Source of the DNA: Amylostereum areolatum
Taxonomy: Eukaryota > Basidiomycota > Agaricomycetes > Russulales > Stereaceae
Direction: 5' to 3'
NCBI GenBank assembly: GCA_012932865.1
Contig: SAXG01000021.1
Span: 682,001 to 746,000, forward strand
Length of the DNA: 64,000 nt
The translations under genes and the position numbers were made by a program. A model generated the notes under the pieces. That model saw only the letters and a list, made by a program, of their open reading frames with translations. It had not been told where the DNA came from and ran no database searches. Below are positions 1 through 11,904 of this stretch, piece by piece; within the stretch, counting starts at the first letter, position 1; every line of letters starts with the position of its first letter.

Positions 1-570
1 GGCTGTACCGCTGCGGTATGTTTCGGACCTAGAGAGGAATCGTAACGGTCGGCGAAAGCATCTTCGTGTCGTCGTGGCACATCACAACCATCCATCATCT
101 TCTCCAGGATGTGCCCATGTTCGTTACGGTACTGGTTCGTTCAGACGGGGCGGTACTTACGGCGTGTGTGGGGGGTGCGTGAACTGCTGTTTTCCGCTTC
201 CGAATGTTATCAATAATCGACGGTCATTCAAAGAAGAGTCCGTGTATCTTTAGTGTGCAACCATAGGATATTCGGTTGGCTAGGATCAAGGATGGACAGA
301 AGCAGGCGAAACGGCTGCTGCGCGTTCTTGTGGGCGCCTGTTTAACCGACGTCCCATCGGGGTCTTCGTTGATTCGTTCAAAGTTACGTTGGACTTCGCC
401 GTCACTTCGCCGCGTGTTTGTAATGTGAAGTTCTGCGCTTTCCTTCCCTTTGCTCCTTCGATTCCTTGGCTTTTGGGTGGGTCTACCACGCCTATCCTGT
501 GTTCCCTCACACGGATCCAAGACGTCAACCTACTTCATAGCCTGCAAGTTCTCCTCTCCGTACCACCATT
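1..570. other. No gene recognised upstream of the first F-box gene
   Basis: The short ORFs here show no family motif. The stretch probably holds the promoter and leader of the F-box gene that starts at 571. A pyrimidine-rich tract around 430-560 fits a fungal leader. Confidence 0.4.
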
Positions 571-2336
571 ATGTCACAAGTACCTGTCTTGCTCCTGCCT
601 GCCGAGCTACAGACAGAGATCCTTGGATCCTTGGATCCGAAGACGTTGAAGGCTTGTATGATCGTGAGTCTACTAAATATATCATTGTGCTTGCCCGTCT
701 CATATTTTCTAACCAGACATGCCGTCAACTTCACAAGTTGATCTGCGATGTGTCCTCGCTTCAATACAAGATCACTCTTCCATCAACCGGAATGAACTGA
801 CGGTCCCGATCGCACGCTTCCCGCGGCAGCGGAGCGTTTGGATCGACTTAGAATGCACAGAGACGCGTGGAGAGAGTTGGACTGGAATGAAGCGGCACCT
901 TGGGCCATTCCTTTCACCTTATCGGGTCGGTATATCGAGTGGCATATTCGTGGCGTTTTTCCCAGAAGAATCAAAACTTATTCTAAGGCGCCCACCTTCG
1001 TCTCTGCGCAACGTCGCTCGACTTGACTGGGAGCTCAAGCTACCTTGCGTTCCATACGATATCTGCATTGACGCCTCTCAAGATCTTCTTGCCGTTGTAG
1101 AGTAAGTCTTGGATGATACTCCGTGACTCACCTTATTTATTGACGTCGATATACTTTGTTAGCGTTGTTGGAAGGGTTCATCTCTTATCGTTACTTCAAG
1201 AGCGCGGTCACCCTGAAGCATCACCGGAGGTCAACTTTCCCTCGGATATGCACTCCGGAAGTATGCGCATCTTTGGTGACTTCCTCGGTTTGTACAACGG
1301 GATCTACCAGAACTGGTGCACGATCAAAAATTGGAAGACGGGTGAAACGGTGTTGGTGCGTCTGCCTATAACACGTCTTCTTGTCATGTTGTTAAAAGAG
1401 CCATCGCTTTATCCATACAGAGGTCGAAAAACTTTGGGAACTTCTGCTTCCTCGATGACAAGCACGTCCTCACCATCTCAGACAAATACTACTGGGCCGT
1501 GCATATTTACGAATATCCCGTCAAGAACACCTGCGAAGAGGGCATTTCGACAGATCCGGCACTCGCTCTCTTCTTGCTTCCCCCGGTGTCGCCCAATTCC
1601 CACATTCTTTATTCCCTACATGATTCGGGACCAGACACAGACCGCTCCGAGGGTTATTTCCACAACGACAGAGCGGAAAAGATGGTGTATATTCGCGTGT
1701 CATTCTGGGAGGACTCGCCAGGACGTCGGACGCCGTGTCTCACAGGCCACCGATGAAACCGTCTTCGCTATTCCGATGCGGTTTTTCTTACCATATCTCA
1801 ACAGAAAAAGGAAGGAGGGACATGATGGTGCCATCGTCTTGCACGTGAACTGGGAGGAATGGGGACCTGCGCACACCCTTGCATTCGGAGGACCCCCGGG
1901 GTGGTTCGCGTTCGCGGCAGCAAGTAACGCCATCCACGGGACACGCTGTGCGATGGTGAACAAAGAGGTCGCGCCCGCAACCATCGAGGTGCTCGATTTC
2001 CATCCTGCGCGCGTGGCAGCCGCACGTCGCGAACTCGGAAAATCACCTGATCACGCTTCCGCCGCGTTCACTGTTCGCGCTCAGGGGTGGCTCGACGCGA
2101 CGGCGCACGGATGGGAAGTATCGGGCTTCCCGTCGGAGATGGATCGCAGAAATCTGTGGGGGTGGGGACCTGTGGACCCTGCTCTGACCGAGTTGCCGTG
2201 CGTCGTCTCGCGCCGCGCGCTTCCCGACACGCTCGATGGGAACGGCGGGTCGGTTTTGTTGACCGAAGATGCGATCTTGTACGTCCCGGTACGTGAGGAC
2301 ATCTTCTGCTCCCGGATTCTGTTGGAAGTTTCATGA
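571..2336 (+). pseudogene. F-box domain protein, broken by frame shifts
   Basis: Substrate-receptor type F-box protein of the large agaricomycete family; targets unknown. ATG at 571. Exon 1 (571-663) and exon 2 (from 717) give an N-terminal F-box: LPAELQTEILGSLDPKTLKA, then TCRQLHKLI. The downstream family layout is recognisable (YKITLPSTGM; RLDRLRMHRDAWRELDW; SQDLLAVVE; WKTGE; WEEWGPAHT; IHGTR; LLTEDAILY), but the pieces lie in different frames. The frame advances by one base at about 793-796, again at about 940-975, and again at about 1712-1722. Introns are likely at 664-716, 1102-1162 and about 1355-1422. Each break behaves like one extra base. As written the gene cannot make a full protein. 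It is either a decaying family member or a stretch with base-insertion errors. The family call is firm; the pseudogene status is inferred. Confidence 0.7.
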
Positions 2337-2723
2337 TGACTGAACCTTGCGTTTAGCCCGCGGATTTGGCGGCTGGTTCTGGGGAGATGTTAGATTCGGG
2401 TATTTGAGTTTTGAGCGGATTGGGACGGCCTGGACGCTGAACCGAAGCTGTTGGAATACCCCTGGGATGTATGCTCCCTTGCGGTGGTCTCATCGATACT
2501 TGGTACTTTCTGACTAACTGGTTCGTCTTGAAGGCCGGAATGCATTAGCGCAACTTGAATGCGATCGTAATCATCAGATCATGGAAAGGCGAACAGTTTT
2601 GTTACCCCACTTCCTTATTGTGTTTGACTCACACATTCACGTCTGCGTTTAGCACCCACCAGTTCATGCATCGTTGCACATTCTCAAAAATCCGAGATTG
2701 TTCGTAGATGTCCGCATGCCATT
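2337..2723. other. Intergenic, no gene seen
   Basis: Downstream flank of the F-box gene. No ORF with recognisable motifs, tRNA or repeat was found before the MITE at 2724. Confidence 0.4.
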
Positions 2724-3013
2724 CATCAGAAAAACTCCCTTAACTAAAAATATACTAATAGCGGGGGACCCTTCCTAATTCCCGTTCCCGTGCAACCTGC
2801 ACGGCACTACGGTCAATGTAGGTTCCCTGTCCACCCTTCTGGCCTCAACTATGTATTTGAAGTGCAATAGGAGGCAATGTCGACGAGGTGCATCGAAATG
2901 TGTACGGGTTTTGTGAGAATAAGGGACCGTTAGTTCACTTTAGGCGGTCCCACTCTAACTAGCGCTAATTGCTGGATTTGTTGATTTAGTAAGGGGGTTT
3001 TTTTTTCCTGATG
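2724..3013 (+). mobile_element. MITE copy 1 (TIR family CATCAGG..CCTGATG)
   Basis: Non-autonomous element of 290 bp with no coding capacity. The ends are imperfect terminal inverted repeats: the left begins CATCAGAAAAACTCCC and the right ends in the complementary TTTTTTCCTGATG. The whole element aligns with the copy at 35947-36240 in the same orientation. The shared interior includes TTGAAGTGCAA and GTGTACGG and a block starting TAACTAGCGCTAAT. Several single-base gaps separate the two copies, and this one looks older. Flanking bases are TT on the left and AT on the right, so the TA target duplication seen at copy 2 is eroded or ambiguous here. It lies between genes. Confidence 0.85.
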
Positions 3014-5990
3014 ATATATACGCACCAATGTTCACACATCGACGTTCTGTCGGTGCGGCCATATATCACCGTTTGGTGTGCATTTGCCGGCAGTTGATGC
3101 TGGGAGTAACCTTATGAGACGCTCCTTTTCGGGTTGTGTTTCTCTCACGGATGAGTTTCTGATGCAAACTGAGGTCGCGCCACTCGTGTATTATAGGTGG
3201 GCATCATGCTTGGTTTTAATCGTCCGTCAATCTAATAGGCTTTAGGTTTGGTCGTCTTTATTCAATGGGTCAGCCGGCGGTCGAGAGGGTAAGTCCGAGC
3301 AAACCTACGGATGGATGGGAGGTGAATTTTTTGCGCAAGAGTGAAAAACAACCTGTTCGATGTTCAAAATTAGATCGGAGACTCCCACCAATTTGAAGGG
3401 TCTTGTGCGCGAAAAGGAAAGCAAACGCCTTGCCGAAGCACAAAAGAACAACGTGAAGCGCTGATGTGCTGGTATACAGTATATACTGAGCTGCGGTGAA
3501 ACACGCGGAACTGAAAGCGACGAAGGGATGTCCCGTGCAAGGCTTCCGGCGCACGACGTGGGGAACATTGGAACCCGGGCCAGCATACATTATTACATAC
3601 ACCTGGCCATATTCTCGGAGAACAAACAGCTGGGAACAGCGCGCCAGTCTTCCAGTCCGGGTCTCGTCCGGGAATCCAGGATAGGGACTTCCATGCCCGC
3701 ACGTCATCCTCGGCGGCCCGCCCGCCAAGTTCTTCCGCGACCGGGAAGGTGCTCTACGTTCTGCGTGGTGAACCTGGAACTCGATGCGGGAAGGCTAACT
3801 ATAGTCGTTCGGCATATACTGCGTACCGTGAGCACGGTTCTCGCGCGTGGGGACCCAGGGGTCTTTTTTCAAATGCCAGAGCAAAGATGGTGTCCAGGCG
3901 CAAGATAGGTGATAAGTTGGACGTTCTGACTGGGTTCCAGTGTCTGGCGGCAGTCACGGAGAAAAGACGGCGTCTGTGTGGTCCCGAGGATAGATCTAGA
4001 TCTAGCGCCCAGCTGGTAGTGTGGGGATGACGAACGCATTGTATGCATAGAGGCAACTCATCAACGTCTCATCCACATTGGAGGTAGTGCACCTGAGGAT
4101 ACTGCACCTGAGCCCTGGTCCGATGTGACAAAGCAAAGGTGCCCAGACGCCCAAGGGACGACTATGCGGTAACGCAGTGCGCGCTTCGCATCATCCGCTT
4201 TCGCGGTCATATTGACAGTGGCACGGCTTCGATGTCGACAAAGCGATACGGCCGGGAGCATGGTCATCCAGAAGTTGCCCAGCTGACGTTTGATAGAGAA
4301 GTAAAGATGCTTGGAGATGAGACTGTGGAGAGATGATGATAAGGGGCGGGGGGCGATGCAGGTGGCGTCGTGAGGAGGAGGCAAATTGTCGTGACCGTCT
4401 AGTGGTTCCGACATGCGGGTTTCATATAGCGTCTCCGAGGCCTCAGCAGGCCAAGTACGTTGGCCGCGTGGAACTCTGACGTGTTCTAGTCTCGGAAGCT
4501 TGCGCTTTGAAGAGGTGGTAAGGGGGATTGTGTGATGAAGATGGGCTTTGACAAACAGGCCGCGATGAAAGGACTCGCCTGAGGCATCATACCGGACTTC
4601 CTGGTTGAACGTTGATATCTCCTATTCCTCCTCGCCGGCCAACGCCTTCCGCCCTTCGACGCCTCGTGCTTTGGGCGCGATCGACTCGTCCATCTACCCC
4701 CATCCGATTCCGAGATACGAAGATTAACAGCGCGGCTACTAGAGGCGGACAGTGCGCCCGTGTTGACGTCCGTGGCGACATGTGAAAGGGAAGCGTGGGG
4801 GAAGGAGATTCTAGGACGCAGGTCCACAAAATGTCACGGATATTGTGAACAGTTGTGAACGCCACACAACTTTGGCGTACCATCAAGATCGATATAGGCG
4901 GGTCAATGGTTTGCACGGTCAGATGCGATACTAGATAGTTGGAGGAACAGCGAGATGAAGACGAAAGATACAGAGCTCGCCACTGAGAGGGGAAGTGGAG
5001 AGGGCTCGTGAGAGCCTAGCTTTGGATTTTTGGTTCGGATGACGCCGCGATATCGGAAGGTGACCGTCCGGCCTCCAGATTGCGGATACCAACGTGTGGC
5101 TCGCTCCAGCTGTCTACTGTGAACACATGGCCCACGTAGTGGAGAGCCACCTTCTGACGCGACGTCCGGTGTGCGGTACAATGTCTCCGCGGGAAGAGGG
5201 GATAACGGGACTGAGATGACTGCGTTGGGATGACTTGGGAGGAGGTACCGGTTCCGATGAGCGACTGCGATGAAGGAAGTTTCCGAGAGTCAGTTTTTGG
5301 AAAGACGGCGCTGGACGAGGGACCGTGGAGACGGGAGGGACCCAAAGGAAGGCGCACGAGGGTGGCACTGACATGGTGCGGGACCACTATCAATGCGAGA
5401 TGATCACATGCCAACAAGATGGCACACACAAGCGCCCGTGCTCGGGGTTGGGCGGACGTAAGAACGATGAATCGGATGTGCTCTCGGCGTGGGTGAGAAT
5501 CTGCGATAGAGAGAAGGACAACTTGAAACAAAGCGCATGCTGAATCGAGCGAATGCGGTTTGAAGAGAGTGAAGAACCTTCGGGATGTCGTTCGCTTTGA
5601 AGCTTGAAGGTTTGGCAAATAAGGGCTAGCATAGGAGTGTCGGGGAGAGGGGGAGTTTGAAAACAATTAGGTATCGAAGGGGAACGACTCGGAGCGCCGA
5701 GATGGCGAATGCAGAACAATATTAGCGATGGACTGAGGCGAGTTGACTGGAGAGCAACAAAGCGAGCGTGCGGCAACCGATGTGGCTGGGTGGGGTTGTG
5801 TGCAGCTGTGTACCAAGGAAGCTGGGGGCGGTGGCAAGGGAAGGAGGAGGAGCTGTTGCCTGGCTCGCGGCGTGGAAGCGGTGCGGCGACTTGCGAGGGC
5901 GCGAACGGGACCTGGAAGGAAGTGCCGAGCGCCGGCGGTGGGGGAAGTAAGGACCGGGAAATTGGCCTCCAGGCGGGGCGTCGTCGGGGC
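3014..5990. other. Intergenic region, no supported gene
   Basis: About 3 kb with only short overlapping ORFs on both strands, none matching a family I recognise. The longest minus-strand ORFs (3270-3728, 5016-5666, 5390-6031) are low-complexity Ser/Pro/Arg-rich translations and look like chance reading of purine-rich DNA upstream of velB. The last kilobase presumably carries velB regulatory DNA. Confidence 0.35.
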
Positions 5991-5993
5991 GGG

Positions 5994-6000
5994 TATATAA
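5994..6000 (+). promoter_or_regulatory. TATA box of velB
   Basis: TATATAA lies 81 bases upstream of the velB ATG at 6081, in a GC-rich context (GGGCGGGTATATAACTCCC). It is followed by a pyrimidine-rich leader (CATTTTCATTTTCCTCAC, TTCTTTGCTCTCTTC), the usual arrangement for fungal core promoters. Confidence 0.6.
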
Positions 6001-6080
6001 CTCCCACCTTGTACATTTTCATTTTCCTCACTTCTTCTTTGCTCTCTTCATCCGCTTCGCGTCTCCCTCCCCCTTTCCTA

Positions 6081-7604
6081 ATGTATGGCTCTCCCTATGG
6101 CGCCCCCTCGCATCCACCCTACCCTCCAGCGAACCCATACCCGCAACAAGCACAGCCTTCGTCCTCGAGAGATCGCGATCCACCCCGCAGTTCACATCCT
6201 CCCGTTCAACAGCCCTCCACCTCACGCGCGATCGGCTCCACCCTCAACTTCACAACCGGACAGTTCTCTGGAAAGCAGGTTCGCGCAGAACTCATCGAGT
6301 TGCAGAAGGCGGATCTGGGAAGAAAGTTCGTGCCTACACTTTCGTCCGATCTCCTCTCGTGTTTTACATCTTTTCCCTCCTCTAGGTATGCACGCAAGGA
6401 TCGTCGGCCGTTAGACCCTCCGCCCGTCATACAATTACGACTTTACATGGTTCATGGCTCGGGCGACAACATAAAGGAGGAGGAGGTATCCAACTACGAG
6501 TGCGTTCCGACTTCTCTCTTCCCAGCCCGAGGTACTCACCGATGGCTTCTCTTCTCTCCACGCTTCCTCCGTCCCTGCAGCGAGATTAACAACATGGGTC
6601 TTATCTGCCACGTCGATCTCTTCCCCATTCGCATTTCCGACCCTGCTGAAACCTCCGCGGATGCCAAGTCAAGGCAAGACGCGCCTCCAACTTCAACTTC
6701 GTCCCCAGGCTACGCTTCTTCTGCCACTCTATCTCCTTCCCCCTTTTCGCCCACTACCACCCACTATCCCTACACGTATCCCGCCCCTGTTCCACCCCCT
6801 TCTGGTCCCTCTCACACGGCCGCTCCTCCGACTCATCAACCCTACGGCGCTGCCCCCACGGGATCCAGTCAGACGCCCCCGGAAGACATCGTTCATTACC
6901 ACGAGGGCTACCCTGTTACCGAAGGCTCTAAATGCACGGAATCTCTCGCGGGTACAACGTTTGTTCAGGCCGCCAATCTCGACTACAAGGGGAACAAAGT
7001 GTTGATGTTCGTTTTCTCAGTCCGTGTTCTTCTTTTTGTATTCCATCTCCGTCGTCCCCTCTCGCCCATCTTCTTGTCGCACGATTCTGACGGTTTCTCT
7101 CTCCTCTCCTCTCGCGTTCTCAACAGGATTTGGCCGTCAAAGCGGAGGGCGACTTCATCCTTCGATACCGATGCTTCGACTTATTTTCCAAGGTGTCGGG
7201 GGAGACGGACACCCCGGTGTGGGCGGAGTGTTATGGGGGTGGGTTCCGTGTTTACTCCACAAAAGAGTTTCCTGGGTTACGCGCGTCGACTGATTTGACA
7301 AAGGTGTGCCCCCTACCTTGTTGTTTGCGTCGAGACCATCTGCATTGCCTCTCCGTATTCCGGCCTCACTTGCCCTTACAACCCGAAATGCGATGGCTGA
7401 TACCTCCCCCCGCAGCACCTATCGTACTTCGGCGTGCGTCTCAACTTGCGGGAAACGGAGCGCAAACGTCGAAAGAAAGTCGACGATCCAATGGCTTCTA
7501 TGGCCGCAATGGCCAGTCGCGACAAGGGCAAAGATCGTGAAGGTGACAACTCCGGAGCCGGAGGCCCTAGTGCCAGCGGGTACCGAGGGGATTACGACGA
7601 CTGA
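6081..7604 (+). CDS. velB: Velvet-domain regulator VelB
   Basis: VelB is a fungal-specific nuclear regulator. It pairs with VeA or VosA and couples development, sporulation and secondary metabolism; the fold resembles the Rel DNA-binding domain. Exons 6081-6325, 6386-6499, 6581-7019, 7127-7303 and 7416-7604 give 387 codons with all phases consistent. The first velvet half includes KADLGRKYARKDRRPLDPPP and NYDEINNMGLICHVDLFP (about residues 50-138). A Pro/Ser/Thr/Tyr-rich insert follows (about 140-220), then the second half with ESLAGTTFVQA, DFILRYRCFDLF and LSYFGVRLNLRE. A velvet domain split by a long insert is the hallmark that separates VelB from VeA, VosA and VelC. A basic RKRRKK near residue 341 could be a nuclear signal. 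The start is the only ATG after the TATA box that opens the frame. Confidence 0.93.
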
Positions 7605-10600
7605 ATCGTTTCGCTGCCGCTCATGCCCTACAGCATCATCGCCCTTCTTTGCTATGACCGGGGGACTTTTACCATTGTGCGGATATTTTCGTCGTGGACA
7701 GGTTCTCCAAATTGAAATTGCCAGTGTTGGGACGGGGTCTGGGGGCCGCCGGGTTCGGGATGGGGGCGCGGAATTCGAGATGCGAGGTGCAGGTCGCGGG
7801 ACGACATGCGGTTGCTCTCCGCCCACTTCGGCGCGTTCAAGGCCTCGGTTTCGGGCGACGCGCACCACGCGCACCCGGCTGCTTCTCCGTGGTGAGAACC
7901 ACCTGGTATGTTGGCTGGTCTTTTCCCGATAGGTGCTCAGCGTACGTGGAATGTGACGTTGCCGGGGAGTCCATCTGGTGTATGCTGTGCGTCGTGAAGC
8001 CCAAGCTTCGTCTCCTTTGTGATACTCCTTCATTGCCTTAGTTTTCCCGTCTGTATGGGCGGTCTCTTTCGTCACCGTTGCAGCCATATCGAACCAATTG
8101 ACATACATGTATACTACCATACTCTTAGTCCGTGCAATCACTAGTACGTATCCCTTCCACCGTGTTTCATTAGCTTTTACACTCCCGATAGCGCTTCCCC
8201 TCCCCTTGTCTCTTGTTTCCTTCAGTGTCGAAAATCGACGTTTTGTAGGCGATAATCTCAACTCTCTGTCTTACCCATATTTGTGGTAGGAGCCTAGCAG
8301 TGGATCACTGGCTCTGGGACCAGGTGTTTGCGATGCTCTTCGGCCGGCATTGCGTAGGCGCGTGTGGGTCCATATTTTCCGTCATTGTCCACCGGCGCGA
8401 GTTTGATAAAATTTCCTAAAACCTTGGATCGGGCGAACAGTATCAGACAGCTTCCGGGCGTTCCGAGCTCGCCAGAGGGCAGGGCCGCAGACCCTCGTGT
8501 GCGTCATGAGGGTCTTTGGGCGTCAGCGCGAGCCGCTGCTTCGTTCGAACGACTTCATTGCGGCGTAGATTGCTTCTGATTTCTGACGGAGTGAATGGTA
8601 TGTCCCCGTATGCACTCCTTGGGCTGACGAACACCCGCCCGGCACTTTCACCCTCCTGCTCCGCTTGATGGCCCTCTTCTGACGACGATTATCCTTGTCA
8701 TCGACAGTCCGGTGTTGACGTATTATTCGCGTCAGCGTTGGGTACGACTTACATGCGAACGCGTGGGCTTTCTGCGGAAGGACGATCCGAGACCGAGCAA
8801 GGCGGAGAGCAGGCGTTTCGAGAGATAGCGGTAAGCGCGTGCCCGAATTCCAAGTGTTTGGCGTGGACATTTAGGCGGGCAGGGTCACTCGCGCGTCGGG
8901 CGGCGGCGCGGGTCCGGGGGATCGTTCGACGCGAGGACGTCCAACGCGCCATGGGCTCGATCGCCGTCGTGCGGTACCCTCCAGAAGCAAGGGGACGTAT
9001 TTCATGGCTCGCCGTTGGATCGGTGCTGATGCCTGCCCGGGGCTGTCAGTGATCGTAGAATGACTGAGACGGAGCCTTGGAGATGTTTCATCTCGACATG
9101 GACACGATATTCGGACTCTGAATGAACTGGAGATCCGGGGGCCCGCGCTCGTGCGTGACATGGAATGGTTGGCAACGCTGAACAGGGCACACTGCCTTGA
9201 ATTTGACAGCTCCCAGTTGAAGGGCCGACACCCTGAAGGGTATGGGGATGGGACGGTTGGAACGCAACAGCTCGATCGGATGAATTTGAAGGGTGGGAAA
9301 AAGCTGAATAGGTGCAGGTGTTTTGCTGTGGAAAAAGTGCTAGTGTCCGCGAAGTGTAGGGTGCCGGAGACGCCCGTCCGACGAGACATTCCTGCGAGCA
9401 TACGCGGCGTATAACCACCTACAGAGATCATATATTTCCCCCGTGCATATCGCGGGAATGACTATCTGAGGTACTGTTACTTCCTGTAGTGATGGTGGCA
9501 CTGGCGAACACGCCGATCCTACATGCGCGCGGGTTTGATAAATTTGCAAGGGACCCCCCGCGGGGCGAGGGATACCAAACGCCCGGCTAGGGCTCTACGG
9601 CGACCTGGTGTCAGCTGGTGATGGCGACTGAAGGTCCGACTCCCGGACAGCCCACCGGGACCACGAAAGGAAAAATCCACCACACGGGCGATGGCGCCTC
9701 CTTAGGAACCTTCCTTCTCATCTGGATCGGGTTTCGGAAGGGCCACGCGCCCGGCGACCCGTGAGCTGGGTTTCGTTTCTGTTCTTCCAGGAGCTCCTCA
9801 ACACCGTTTAGGGTGGAACGTGGCGCTGGCGCGAGAAGGCGGCTTCCAGGTGGGTGCGGTTCTATCAGGCCCGGAGACCTAATGATTAATTATGGTTTTG
9901 GGAAAAGAAGGAAGGGTGCTTATTTCGAACTCGGCAGGGGTGACCCGCGCTTTACACGCACTTCGCGAGAGCAAACGGCACCCAGGCAGGTATGGGAGTC
10001 TATGTTCAAGGTATAGGCGTGTTTTTTTTTCGAACCAGGTGGGCGGGGTCAGTTAAATAACGAGGACAAACGTCTGTTGCAGATTCATCGTGTTAACGAT
10101 GTTCGGTGAGGCTGGATTATGAGCTCACAATATGGGGGTAGGCAACCACGGCATGCTATCGGCAAAACGCATTGCTTTCGACTACTACCGTTCGGCCTAA
10201 GTAAATATATAGCAAGGCGCCGGTGAATTGTAGTGATCCCCGATAAGAATCAAGTGCAGTGCAAAAAGATCTGTAATCTAAAACAATTGAGCCTATGCCA
10301 ACGACGAAAATAAGGAAAGGATAAGCGCGAGCGCAAAAAAGTCGCCGGGGCTTGGACATGAGACGACGATTTGATGCCACACCCATGATCGTGCCATTGC
10401 CCGATGGAACCTGACCCCATGTAGCAAGTGAGATACTTGTTTGGTGAGGGGCGGGTACTTGTGCAATGCGGACAAAGAACAGGCATGGAAAAAAGCAGAA
10501 CGTTCATCGTGAGGGCTGATGGAAGACACAGGTACGGCTTCATGAAGCTACTTGCATGCATGCACCTACAGAACGACTGTCTTCTGAGTAAGGTCAGCCA

Positions 10601-11904
10601 CGGAGACTAGCATGCACCTGGAGCCTGAGGCCTGGCACTCGATCAACGGGCACCAACGTGACGTTTCCGATTGAATGTGTGGGTTGGTCCGAGTCTAGGG
10701 CTAGCATGATCAGTGTAGTTATGGTCGTGGCGCCTGTCCTCGGAATTAGACTAAGCCTGCACCTGTAAGTGTAACAGCCCTTACACCAACAGTCCTCGCG
10801 GATTCATTTGTAACATGAAAGCATGCTCTCTTCCGGCGTCATTCCGAGGGCTGACGACTGCGATCGAAAGGATCGCATGGACCTGTCCTATTTCACCACG
10901 CCTGGGACACCTCATGAAGGGGAATTCGTCGAAAATTAGGAAGTGGTCATGTTCTCACGCAGTCGATTAGGCCTGCAGTACTTCGTGGCAATCGTAAAAG
11001 TTTCGCACAAGTGGGTTCACCTATGACTGCGTAATATTGATATCAACGTCCCTGCTCGCTACCAAGCCTACCAAGCTTTTGAGACTGGGAAAAGCGGCCT
11101 GCAGATCAGGGTACGGAGGACTCGTCGCATAGGTGTTGTGCTTTGCTTCCCCCCCAACAACTTGACGGCTGAAGCGCTGACACGCCGTGAGACGAACTTT
11201 GTGACGGCTGGCAGAAGGTGTAAGGGAGACAGATGCAAGTGCATTGTGCATAGGATACTTGATTACAACCAAGATCACACGACTCGGCGGACGCGCCACA
11301 AGGCGATCCAAGCACAAGAACAGCCTGGATATCCTGCATTGACTGCGGCGTGGAGACCGAGGGATCCCTGAACAGGCTGGTACATGGTGCCGGTGAAGAG
11401 GTCCGTTGGGTCATCGATTACAGGCTAAGAATATAGGGTAGATGGGCGACCTTTTTCGAGGGGAGACAAAGACACGGCGGATTGCGCGCGTTTTCTAGCT
11501 GGAACTCCGAGTTGAGATTTCGAGAAGACCCGCGAGAGAGCTGACTGTTGAAGGAAAAGGGCTTGACTTCCTCGGACACGATGCGACCGCGGTGATTGTA
11601 AGTAGAGGAAAGCCTCGTAGACTCCCAGATGGGAAGCAGTCTGAACTCTGAAGCAGTCTCGGATAGACGACCGCCGGGAGACCCGGCCGGCGAGCGGCGG
11701 GGCTTGGCCGGAGGCGGGGTGAGAGTGCCGCAGCAGTGACGCGCGGTGCCGGTTCGTTTCTCTGCGGCGGCGCTCCACACACTCTCCCACCCACGACGAC
11801 GACAATACCGACGACGACGGCCACCCCGTACCCTTCAGCTCTGGCCATCCCGACTTCCCTGCGTCCTCGTCTGTAGCGTCCGTCTTCCTTTCTTTTCTGC
11901 CACC
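7605..11904. other. 4.3-kb stretch with no supported gene
   Basis: Many short ORFs overlap on both strands (for example 7419-8261 minus, antisense to the velB 3' end, and 8871-9431 minus). None has a domain, clean intron pattern or membrane/signal segment that I can support. No TIRs, long direct repeats or tRNA were found. The last few hundred bases before 11905 are pyrimidine-rich in parts and probably form the FKS1 promoter and leader. A diverged or lineage-specific gene could be hidden here. Confidence 0.35.

Noticed and set aside
3270..3728. 152-codon minus-strand ORF
   Set aside because: No recognisable motif, no introns, and overlapping ORFs of similar length in other frames.
5016..6031. 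Overlapping 216- and 213-codon minus-strand ORFs upstream of velB
   Set aside because: Ser/Pro/Arg-rich reading of the velB promoter and leader; no domain.
7419..8261. 280-codon minus-strand ORF antisense to the velB 3' end
   Set aside because: Low-complexity Arg/Ser text, overlaps a well-supported gene, no domain or splice support.
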